Part shown: in pieces, positions 1 through 11,900 of the stretch
Layout of the letters: the number at the start of each line of letters is the position of its first letter
Numbering within the stretch: position 1 is the stretch's first letter
NCBI GenBank assembly: GCA_028015205.1
Contig: CM051514.1
Location: forward strand, 33,372,150 to 33,436,149
DNA length: 64,000 nucleotides
Reading direction: 5' to 3'
From: Mytilisepta virgata
Lineage: Eukaryota; Mollusca; Bivalvia; Mytilida; Mytilidae
Position numbers and translations under genes: made by a program
The notes under the pieces: model-generated
What the model was told of the DNA's origin: nothing
Database searches by the model: none
Seen by the model: only the letters and a program-made list of their open reading frames with translations

Positions 1-112
1 CCGTAGCACATGAGTTCACTACTGGTTTTTATAGGAGTTCGTGTTTTTCATTGTTTTTTATTTAGTTTTCAGTGTTAATTTGTTGTGATTCTGGTTGTTC
101 ATTTTTAAAATA
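1..112 (+). repeat. Fragment of dispersed retroelement 3'-end repeat
   Basis: The text (ttcactactggtttttataggagttcgtg, then runs of T-rich sequence) matches the segment at 50800-50900 and the reverse complement of 45540-45680. It is one of several copies of the same bivalve repeat here. No coding content is seen. Confidence 0.6.
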
Positions 113-559
113 GTTATTGTTAAAAATGTTAAATTTTATGATTAAGAAAATATTAAAAACAACTAATGAGCACATTTATTTAATGTCTATTCATATTTTA
201 AATCCCATTACGAAAGTAGAGCGAACGGACCCAGGGTGATCCCAGAAAAAAAGCTAACAAGATATATCGCGTTTGCGCCCGACACATATATATAATAGCG
301 CACATATATATTAAGTACTTGTTTTTATTGACAGTTAAACTATCTATATGAATAGTTTGTGACAAACATATAAATATTAAATTCGAACATTTTATATAAA
401 TATCTGTAAGATAGATGAAAAACGTGACCAAAATTGATCTAGTGTTTAGATCGGATAAACCAGATAGATTCTGTATTACAGCAGAAAGTTGTTTGAGCCA
501 GCGCCGTAATATGATTTTCATGGAAAAGAGGATATTTTCTAACTCTACTGACAATGTTA

Positions 560-1560
560 CAGTATTCTAATCTTCTGTATCTGTATGGGTACGTTGTAGA
601 ATCTCTAAGGCTTTATTACAACGGGGACGGAGAACGCATTTAGGCTATATAGTGCCGATTTGAAGCATTCAGTTGAATTTGTCACAATACTCTTGGCAAG
701 GGTGTTCTAGTCTACAGCTGTTATAATGAAGAATGAGTTTTTATATTGGTCGGTGAAGAGCTCTTGATTTTGACTAATCTTTAGTTTATGCGGGATTGTC
801 TTTCTACTATATTTGTTGTTTCACAGTCTTGAAACTTTTGTTGGTTTGATTTGGCTTCTTCCTTGGTTTAGGATTATATGGTCGGAAGGTGGCATCGCTG
901 GTATCTGACCCTCAACCACTCTGTAGAAAAATATTAGCCTTGATTGTTTCCGTCTGATGTCTAGGGTTGATAATTCTAGATCTTGCATCATTTTTTATGC
1001 GTCCGTCGTCTGTTGTTTTGTAGTCCTTAATTGTTGATGAATCGGACAACCCATCTTTGAATTTTTTCAAGTTGATCTGTTTTCTTTTTTGTATATGGGT
1101 CTCAGATGATGGCTCCATATTCCATGACTAACCTTACTAGGGATTCGATGTGTTTTTCCTGCATTATTTTGGGCAATAGTGTAGATTTCGCCTGAGGAAG
1201 CCAAGGGTTAAGCTTGCTTTTTTGCCGGTGTTTGCTATATGTGAGTTCTCCATTTTAGATCTCCTGATATTTGGAGCCCTAGGTATGGGCTGGCGTTTAC
1301 CTCTTCAAGTATATGTCCACTTAATTGGTAAAATTCACTATATTTTTTGTTCATATATAGACATTATATAAAGCATTTTATGACGTTAAATTTCATGCCC
1401 GTCTCTGGGTCTTGTTAGAAGGCTGGTGTGGTCTCTTTGGCTGCCGATTTCCGTGTAAGCAGTCATCTGCATATAGTCGGACGGATGATTGAGGTCGTTT
1501 ATCATGTTTATGTATTTTGCAAATGTCCAAATACTGTGCCTTTTACCCATACATACTATA
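560..1560 (-). pseudogene. Decayed LINE reverse transcriptase fragment
   Basis: Read on the minus strand, pieces of a non-LTR retrotransposon reverse transcriptase appear in shifting frames: a YADDC-like active-site remnant near 1470, then a stretch reading LSGHILEEVNASPYLGLQIS near 1330-1270, then LTLGFLRRNLHYCPK near 1200-1160, then a frame-shifted remnant of MEYGAIIWDPY near 1118. The order fits the palm and thumb of CR1/Jockey-type reverse transcriptases. Several stops and frameshifts mean it is dead. Clade assignment is by motif recognition only. Confidence 0.6.
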
Positions 1561-1608
1561 CCTGCACGGAGTAAGTTTATAACCTAGGCAAAACAGGTGC
1601 TTGACTAT

Positions 1609-1633
1609 ATCGTTCGGACAGGGTCCGAACGAT
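1609..1633. repeat. Perfect hairpin at edge of a dispersed repeat
   Basis: ATCGTTCGGAC and GTCCGAACGAT are 11-bp perfect arms around the loop AGG. Related gtccgaaccatgg motifs occur at 1647-1660 and 2052-2066, so 1609-2066 is probably one small repeat element. Nothing else is recognised in 1640-2050. Confidence 0.5.
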
Positions 1634-2425
1634 GGTCGAGTGTGTCCGAACCATGGAAAAATCCACTATTTCGTTTCAATTGACAATTATCCCCCTAAAA
1701 AATTAATAAATAGCTATGTTGCGATTAAATTGGATAGTTGAATATGTTATTAATGTGAATCCGACCTATTTCAACGAATACACGTATTACATGCAGCTTA
1801 ATGGGAAGTGCAAGTATGTCTAATGCTATAAATAGATGAAGATTCACCGCTTTGGGACGTCAATCGACCGTCAAAGTTTTTAGATTGGCAGGAATAGTGA
1901 CAGGTAGTTCCAAATAAAACAATAGACCAATGGGGAGAAAGGTATCTAAAGTTTTATTTCAAGCTGCAAACATTCGCTAAAAGACACTTTGTAACGGATA
2001 CGGAGGCGTACAAAAATACGTGTTTCGTGCGAACCATACTGTAGTGTAGTACTAGTCCGAACCATGGGCGATTTTCCCAACGACGCGTCCTGCATCGATT
2101 CGAGTTGGCTTTAAATTATAATTTTAATCCGAATCCTGATACATGAGTTTCTGGAAAGGGCTATTGCTGTGCTCGCATCTTTGGCCACGCCAACAGCATT
2201 TAAATATTTCATTCAATTGTACTGCAGTTATTTCACTTTATTAGATTATTTAAAAAAAAACAAAAAACTTTCAACTGTCCGTCTATTGTAACGTTATCGG
2301 GATTAACAGACACCCTTTATACATAATCAAAAAATAAGTCCTGACTTTTCATTTCCGGTTTTCAAGGGTATTAGTCGAAAATACGAAAATGTCACCTTAA
2401 ATTTTGAAACTAGCATATACACACA

Positions 2426-2969
2426 ATGGCACTTACGTTGCAGATTGTAAGATTTGGAAATGTAACTAACCCATCAATAAAAAGAAGCTTAAAATGGATA
2501 CCTGCAATAGTAGCAGGCACACAAACCAGACAACTTCACTCTGTCAAACTGAAAGGAGAATCCTACGAACGTTTATATAAACCATGGGATTACAAGAATA
2601 AGCCATACAATTTTTATCATATGCTTTGGGAACATACAACTAAAAGATTCGATGAAAATACCAAGATAATCATAGTAGAAGGAAATATAGGGACTGACAA
2701 GGTATCCGTCGGTAAAAAAATAGCTGAAGAGTTTGACATGCTATTTTTACCAGATATTTCAGAAAATGCAATATTTATTAATGATCATGGAAAGGATCTC
2801 AGGGAATTGAATAAGTGGTTGCCAAAGCATGATAGGTTTGTTGACCTGAAAGCCCTTTATTCAGCCAAAGACCCAAAAGAAGTACTTCGATTTGGCCTTA
2901 CCCAATGCGAGATGTTCCAGAAACGTACTTTCAACTATGTTTTAGCAGTGCGTCATTTGTTAAACACAG
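2426..2969 (+). CDS. NDUFA10: NDUFA10 coding exon 1
   Basis: Encodes residues 1-181 plus one base: the presequence, the degenerate P-loop and most of the kinase-fold N-terminal half. The donor is aacacag|gtatgc, and the frame continues unspliced only to a stop at 3040. The break after the first base of Gly182 joins exactly to exon 2. Confidence 0.93.
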
Positions 2970-5900
2970 GTATGCATATCAATTTATTGGTGTTTACTTG
3001 TCCAGATAATTATTGTACTATCATGGCATCAGGCAGATGAAATCCTTTTCAGTTTCCTAAATGACGTACCTCAATATGCAGGGCTCACCACACTTGAAAA
3101 TAACAGGGAGACTCAGAGTCTCCCTCAGGGTAGCAACAGGGAGACTTCAGGGCATGACACGGAGACTTCCAAGTCTACCAGAGAGACTGTGTTTTTTCCC
3201 CCAATTTGTCGCCTGTCGAGTAAATACCTGTTATTTTCATATATGGCAAGAAATTAGTCCAAGTCCATTTTAATATACTTGTTTTGTAACCAGTTACAAA
3301 ATGGTGACAATATATTGCCAAATTAAAGCATCGATGCAGATTAAGCACAAGCCATGTCAAAATCTATATTGGTTACATACCAGTTACATATATTTTTGAG
3401 TTGGTGACATACCAGTTACAAATATTTTTGAGAATTTCTTATAAAATGGTTACATAACAGTAAAAAATCTTTCTGGGGATATTTTAAAAAAAAGGTTACA
3501 TACCAGTTACAATATTTTGGTCTTTATTTTATAAACTGGTTACATTCCAGTTCCAAATCTTTTTTGGACTTACTTATAGACTGGTTACATTCCTGTTACA
3601 AATCTTTTTTGGACTTTCTTATAAAATGGTTACATACCAGTTACAATGGGTTTTTATGTCTTTATTTTATAAACTAGTTACATACCAGTTACAAATCTTT
3701 TTGAGTCTTTCTTTTAAAATGGTTACATACCTGTTACAAATCTTTTTGGGTCCTTATTATAAACTGGTTACATTCCAGTTACAAATGTTTTTGTCTTTAT
3801 TTTATAAAAAAGTTACATTCCAGTTACAAATCTTTTTGTCTTTATTTTATAAAATGGTTACATACCAGTTACAATCATTTTTTTTTGTCTTTATTTTATA
3901 AACTGGTTACATACCAGTTACAAATCTTTTTTGGACTTACTTATAGACTGGTTACATTCCTGTTACAAATCTTTTTTGGACTTTCTTATAAAATGGTTAC
4001 ATACCAGTTACAAAGTTCTTTTGTCTTTATTTTATAAACTGGTTACATACCAGTTACAGATCTTTTTGGGACGTACTTATAAAATAATTAAAAACTAGTT
4101 ACAAATCTTTTTTTAGGCTTTCATAGAAACTCAAAACTTTAAGTAAATTTTTTTCATGAGATTCTATACATACATTATTAAATACATTTGTTTCTACAAA
4201 AACCTTCCTATTATATACAATGTATACCTTATATTTGCTTCTAACTGTAGAATACACACCCTGTGTATTAATACCTGGGGGGCAGTAAAGAGTTGTGTAA
4301 TGTCAGGTGAAAATAATATCAATTTTATGACACCTATAATTAAGATATCGAAGCAAAGTTGTAATTTGAAATTTTTAATATACAGGTGTGCAGCTGAGCA
4401 AATTGTTTAATTAGATTGAAATACAGTTGAATTGAATAAAAGCTATTAAATTTTGAGTATCTATTAACTTTCAAGGTGATGCTATTTGAATTATGTTTTA
4501 GTAGGAGAAATAGTGAGACAAATTATATATACTAAGTTATTTAAAATACATCTTTATATTTTTGTTTAAAATTGTTATTACTGCTATTGATTTCATTTTA
4601 GTTTCAACCTTTCCTTCCTTTACTTAACTGATTATTTTAAAAATTCAATTATAGGAATAGTTACAGCATCTTATTCTCATATTTTTTCAACCACTTTAGT
4701 GTATTTTGTTGGAATGTATGACAGAAAATCACAGGACAAAAATCATAATTTAAAGTTTGACATATTATTTAGAACAAAAAGTTGCAATTCATAATTTGAC
4801 ATATTAGTTATAATTTAAATTTTTCTGAACATTTTGGAAGAAACAACCATGCAGGTATTATACAATCACTTTTTATAAACAGAAAGTAATTACAATTGAA
4901 TCCAGGATTGAAAATTTCTTTTAAATGGTTATAATTTATAATAGAATAATACTTTGATATCTATTTTAATAAAAAGATATTTTGAAAATAAAACTACAAA
5001 TTGGTGCTATCAGAAACAATGTCAATCCCGCACTGCACAAGTAAAAAACAATTAACAGTGAAAAATTATCAATTTAACAATTTCAGTCTGAAAATTGGAA
5101 CCCTGAATCAAATTTCAAAATTTAAAACCTTATTGCACATCTACTCATAGTGAAGAACAATATTATACAAAAATGACACCACTGAAACAAAAAATGAATG
5201 AGTATTTCCAGAGACAAAGCAAAATCAGCAATTTCACCATTTTCTGTCCCAAAATTTGATCCCTTAATATACTAACAAAATTAAAAACCTTTTCGCATAT
5301 CTACAGAAAATAAAGAACAATACTATATGTATATATTTAAATAAATTTGTTAAATCTAAATGAAAAATGAAAGAGGAGTTTAAGGCGCATGCTTAAATTT
5401 ACTATTTCCAAAATACAACCCCTGTGGGCCTCAAGTTGTCAAAATCAAAATGCTAAAACCTTATTGCGCATCTACATACAGTGTGTGACAATATTGTATA
5501 GAAATTAAAAGCATAAAATGAAAAATTAATAAGCAGTTTAGTTAAAATTTCCAGTTTTTGAAATTTGACCCCTGTGGGCCCCTATTTTTAAAAATCAAAA
5601 TTCTAAAAGCTTATTGTGCATGCAAATATAGTATGTGACAATATGGTATAGGAATTAAATGCATGACATGAAAAATGAAGGAGGAGTTAAGGTCACAAGC
5701 TGAAATTCCAATTTTCGAAATTCAACCCCTGTGGGCCCCAATTTTTAAAAATCAAAATTCCAAAACTTCATTGCGCATCTATATTCATTATGTGATAATA
5801 CTGTATAGAAATAAAAAGCATAAAATGAGAAATTAATCAGGAGTTTAGGTCACAAGTATCCTGAGCATGTATCACTCAAAAACAAATTTTGTATAAGACT

Positions 5901-8900
5901 CTTAAATGAGGTTTCCAGCATATTTTGTTTTTTAATGCTTAAAAAAACTTCATAGAAGACTCTTAAATGAGCATTCCTGCAAATTTTGTTCTTAAATGCC
6001 TAAGTGGTTTTAGAGAAGAAGCATTTTAAAACTTTTTTCCCATAGGTTCCTATGTTCAAGAATTTCAATTTGACAAAAAAAAACTCAAAATTAGAAGAGG
6101 ACAACCCGAGTATTATTTGGTCTAAATGTGTGAAATGGTTTATGAGAAGGTACAATGTATTTCCCATATTGTTCTATGTTAACTGCAGTTACAGCATCTT
6201 GATTTCAGATCTGCTCCAAACTGTCAAAATTAGTGCTGGACCACCATAGTATCATTTGAGCATGATTTGGTTTCAATGTTTGAAACGGTTTCTGAGAAGA
6301 AGCTATTTGTTTGTATTTCCCATAGGGTTCAATATTAAACTATGTTCCACAGTGGTGGCCATCTTGGATTTCAGATTGGCACAAAAAACTCAAAATTAGT
6401 AGAGGACCAACCTTGTAACATTCCTGCATGATTTGGTTTAAATATTTGAGACGGTTTCTGAGAAGAAGCTGTATATATTTCCCATAGGGTTCTATGTTAA
6501 ACAATGTTCAACGGTTGCCATGGATTTTGGATCAGCACCAAAAACTTAAAATTGGTAGAGGACCACACTAGTATCATTCGTGCATGATTTTGTTTAAATG
6601 TGTGATTGTTTCTACATGAGAAGAAGCTGTTTGTATGTATTTCCCATAGGGCTCTGTGTTAAACTATGTTCCACGGAGGCGGCATCTTGGATTTTGGATT
6701 GGCACCAAAATCTTTGTAAAAACAACCAATTCTCATCACTTGGCGTCTGTCGTCATCCGTTAACTTTTACAAAATCTTCTCTGAAACTACTGGCCCAAAT
6801 TGAACCAAACTTGACCACAAGCATCATTAGGGTATCTAGTTTAAAAATTGTTTCCGATGACTCCGCCTGCCAACCAACATGGCGGCGCTAGATACGACCG
6901 CAGATGTCGAACCCTGAATAGTTGGGGCAATTATGAACACAACATTCAAGCTTGATACAATACTGAATTTGGATTGTGAATAAATATTTGACACAGCATA
7001 GGTTTCTGACACAGAATAACTGAAATCAAAGAACTTAGAATTGGTCATATGATTTGAATTTATATTAAATTTTTTGCTTCTTGTGCAGTACAATATTCTG
7101 TGGAGAATTTCCCCTCCCCCCCCCAAAAAAAATAATTTACCCCTTTTTTAGTTTTTGTGCAATACACTATGAAGTTGCACATTGACCCCCCCCTCCCAAA
7201 AAACAAAAACAAAAAACAATAAAATTTATTGTAACCCTCCTTTTTTTGCTAAAAAAAATTTGAAATTTTCGTTTTAATTTATGAAATATGAAATGAGAAA
7301 AAAATTGCCCCCTCCCCAATTTCTCATTTACCCCCCCCCCCTAAATTTTGTTTTCAACCCCCCCTCCCATTTCTTTATACTTTGCAACCATAACAGCCCA
7401 TTTAAATACACCATAACGTATAAAAATAGAAAATGACATCATAGTCATGGATGGCAAATTTTAAATATACATAATTTAAAAGCATTTTAGATGAGATAAA
7501 CAAAAAAGCTTCATCAGCACATTTTATATTGGCAAATTTCCAATGGAATTTGTTAATAATAAAGTTTTGATAACAGGGCACACATATCAATTTCTTGCTA
7601 TTGCGCAATACTGTGCAATTGAAGATTTCTTGCTATTGCACAATACTGTGCAATTGAAAATTTCTTGAAATATTTGACACATAATATGTTTCTGACACAG
7701 AATAACTGAAATCAAAGAACTTAGAATTGGTCATATGATTTGAATTTATATTCAATTTTTGGCTTCTTGTGCAATACAATATGCTGTGGAGAATTGCCCC
7801 CCCCCCCCCCCCCCCAAAAAAAAAAAAAAAAAATTTACCCCTTTTTTAGCTTTAATTTTGGACCCCGATTTAGACCAACTTGAAAACTGGGCCCATAATA
7901 AAAAAACTAAGTACATATTTAGATTCAGCATATCAAAGAACCCCAAGAATTCAATTTTTGTTAAAATCAAACTAAGTTTAATTTTGGACGCTTTGGACCT
8001 TAATGTAGACCAATTTGAAAACAGGACCAAAAATTAAGAATCTAAATGCACGGTTAGATTCGGCATATCAAAGAACCCCATTAGTTCAATTTTCGATGAA
8101 ATCAAACAAAGTTTAATTTTGGACCTTTTAACCCCTAATTCCTAAACTGTTGGGACCAAAACTCCCAAAATCAATCCCAACCTTCCTTTTGTGGTCATAA
8201 ACCTTGTGTTAAAATTTCATAGATTTCTATTTACTTGTACTAGAGTTATTGTGCGAAAACCAAGAAAAATGCTTATTGGGCCCTTTTTTGGAACCTAAAA
8301 TTTTCTTAAACTGTTGGGACCAAAACTCCCAAAATCAATCCCAACCTTCCTTTTGTGGTCATAAACCTTGTGTTTAAATTTCATAGATTTCTATTAACTT
8401 ATACTAAAGTTATAGTGCGAAAACCAAATGTCTTCGGACGACGACGTCGGATGACGACGACGACGCCAACGTCATACCAATATACGACCGCAAAAATTTT
8501 GCAGTCGTATAAAAATAGAACATAGGAGTGAACTGCAGTTTTTGTCTTATATATCAAAAACTAAAGCATTAAGAGCAAATCTGACACCAGTAAAAATTTT
8601 CACCAGATCAAGATCTAACTGCCATGAAATTTTCAGACAAATCGGTGAACCTTTTGTTGGGTTTAAGGAAATTTTGCGGATTTAGGTTATTATCTTGAAT
8701 ATTATTATACATAAAGACAAACTGCAAACAGAAAATAGAACGGTAAGATCTACAAATAAGTCAACATGACCAAACTCATTGATTGACCCCTTATAGGAGT
8801 TTTTGCCCTTTAAAGACAGCATCCAGCGTAACATTTCCTTTAAAGATCTTCTCTGAAACAACTGGGGCAATTGAGACCAAACTTTGAAGGAATGGTTCTT

Positions 8901-11900
8901 GAGTGGCCCCCTTCCAAAAGTATGTCCGGCATCCCCAACTTCCAACCGACATGGCTGCTGTTACTAAAAATAGAAAAATGGGCGATGAAATTAAAAAAAT
9001 CATTTTTTATGAAACTAGAACCAAAGTTGGCAGTAATGGTCCTTAGGAGATTCTCTTTCAGAAATATGTCCGATGGTACGCCGCAGCCGAACTTAGTTTA
9101 ACATAGGACCCTATGGGAAATTCACTCAAAAATCTTCTTGTCTGAAACTACTGAGCCAATTGGAACTAAAGTTGTCAGCATTGGTCCTTAGATGGTCCTC
9201 TTTCAGAAATGTGTCAGTTCACTCTGATTTTCAATCCAGATTTAGAAATCTTCTGGTCTGAAACCACTTGGAAAAAGACTTAGCAGAAATGGTCCTTAGA
9301 TGGTTCTCTTTTAGAAATGTGTCCATTATGACCTGGACTGCCAACCATATTACTGCCAAAGCTGAACTTAGTTTAACTTAGAACCCTATGAAAAACCAGC
9401 CAAATTGACTGCAACACTAATTTTTAGTCCTGCTCGAGGTGAAAAGTTAAATCCATGTGAGCGATACAGGCTCTTGAGAGCCTCTTGTTATCATCAGTTC
9501 TATATTCTACACGTCTTTTTTTAATATATTCAAGTTATAAACAAAACTATTGCAAAATCAGTCATTTCCAGCTGATTGTGTAATGTCATAATGTTTCCCT
9601 AAGGTAAACTCAGGTTGAATGTTACACCCGCCGTAACACTAATCAACTGGATCAAAACAGATGGTCAATTTATATTTAAGTCTTTTGAAGCGAATTTAAA
9701 TGTCAGAAAATGTACAGTTGGAAGAACTCCTATGTTTGTAGAGAGGTATTGCAGGTTAATTAAATATTGGTTTAAAATGTTGAATTCGGATAATTGTTTA
9801 TTGCCTGATTGTTACCAAGATATGTTTGAACGATTTCGCTCAAAATACAATAATAGATATAACTGGACATAACCTATCTCCTCTGGGAATCTAAAAAATT
9901 TCTTCCCTTCTCAATTGCAAATAAGTGGTCTCTAATAAATAATTTGGTGAAGAAATTTTGAAAATGTTATGAGATAAATATATTCTACACCAAAATTGAG
10001 TTTTATTTTTTATAGAGTTCCAAAACTGTTGTATAATCAAAACTATTTTATTTTCAAGCAATATCTTATACTTTTGAATTAGTTTTTAAAATAAAGACTA
10101 AAATAAATTGTAACTGGTATGTAACCATTTTAAAAGAAAACCTCAAAAAGATATGTAACTGGTATATAACCAGTTTATAAAATCAGGGCAAAAAAGATTT
10201 GTAACTGGTATGTAACCCTTTTATAAGAAAACCTCAAAAAGATTTGTAACTGGTATGTAACCAGTTTATAAAATAAGGGCAAAAAAAGATTTGTAACTGA
10301 TATGTAACCATTTTAAAATAAAGCCTCAAAAAGATTTGTAACTGATATGTAACCATTTTATAAGAAAGCCTCAAAAAGATTTGTAACTGATATGTAACCC
10401 TTTTATAAGAAAGCCTCAAAAAGATTTGTAACTGGTATGTAACCAGTTTATAAAATAAAGACTAAAATAAATTGTAACTGATATGTAACCATTTTATAAG
10501 AAAGCCTCAAAAAGATTTGTAACTGGTATGTAACCAGTTTATAAAATAAAGACTAAAATAAATTGTAACTGATATGTAACCATTTTATAAGAAAGCCTCA
10601 AAAAGATTTGTAACTGATATGTAACCAGTTTATAAAATAAAGACTAAAATAAATTGTAACTGATATGTAACCATTTTATAAGAAAGCCTCAAAAAGATTT
10701 GTAACTGATATGTAACCCTTTTATAAGAAAGCCTCAAAAAGATTTGTAACTGGTATGTAACCAGTTTATAAAATAAGGGCAAAAAAAGATTTGTAACTGA
10801 TATGTAACCATTTTAAAATAAAGCCTCAAAAAGATATGTAACTGATATGTAACCCTTTTATAAGAAAGACTCAAAACAATTTGTAACTGATATGTAACCA
10901 GTTTATAAAATAAAGACTAAAATAAATTGTAACTGATATGTAACCATTTTATAAGAAAGCCTCAAAAAGATTTGTAACTGATATGTAACCCTTTTACTGT
11001 AAATTCGGAAATTATTGCGATGTTTTTATTATTGCGAAAAATGCGACAGGGTTGTAATTGCAATAATTTAAACTCGCATTTTGGAATTTTTTATATGAAT
11101 GAATGGGATTTTTCTCAATATCGCAAAAATTAAAATCGCATTTTGGTCTAAAATGACAAAATCGTAATAATATGTGCACGCAATAATTTCTGAATTTACA
11201 GTATAAGAAAGCCTCAAAAAGATTTGTAACTGGTATGTAACCAGTTTATAAAATAAGGGCAAAAAAAAGATTTGTAACTGATATGTAACCATTTTAAAAT
11301 AAAGCCTCAAAAAGATTTGTAACTGATATGTAACCCTTTTATAAGAAAGACTCAAAAAGATTTGTAACTGATATGTAACCAGTTTATAAAATAAAGACTA
11401 AAATAAATTGTAACTGATATGTAACCATTTTATAAGAAAGCCTCAAAAAGATTTGTAACTGATATGTAACCATTTTATAAGAAAGCCTCAAAAAGATTTG
11501 TAACTGGTATGTAACCAGTTTATAAAATAAAGACTAAAATAAATTGTAACTGATATGTAACCATTTTATAAGAAACCCTCAAAAAGATATGTAACTGATA
11601 TGTAACCCTTTTATAAGAAATCCTCAAAAAGATTTGTAACTGATATGTAACCAGTTTATAAAATAAAGACTAAAATAAATTGTAACTGATATGGAACCCT
11701 TTTATAAGAAAGCCTCAAAAAGATTTGTAACTGATATGTAACCCTTTTATAAGAAAGCCTCAAAAAGATTTGTAACTGGTATGTAAACAGTTTATAAAAT
11801 AAGAGCAAAAAACGATTTGTAACTGATATGTAACCATTTTAAAATAAAGCCTCAAAAAGATTTGTAACTGATATGTAACCCTTTTATAAGAAAGCCTCAA

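Noticed and set aside
3061..3273. NDUFA10 exon 1 reading on, or a small gene just after it
   Set aside because: Splicing at 2970 joins exactly to exon 2 and restores the conserved TGQGVVVERS block; the 3061 frame lies in the end of the 11-kb element.
3626..3901. 91-codon plus-strand frame
   Set aside because: Same satellite in the left array; repeat-generated.
7752..8037. Paired 92-codon frames on both strands with poly-Pro/Lys or poly-Gly/Phe
   Set aside because: Produced by the C-run and A-run at 7796-7830; no other coding evidence.
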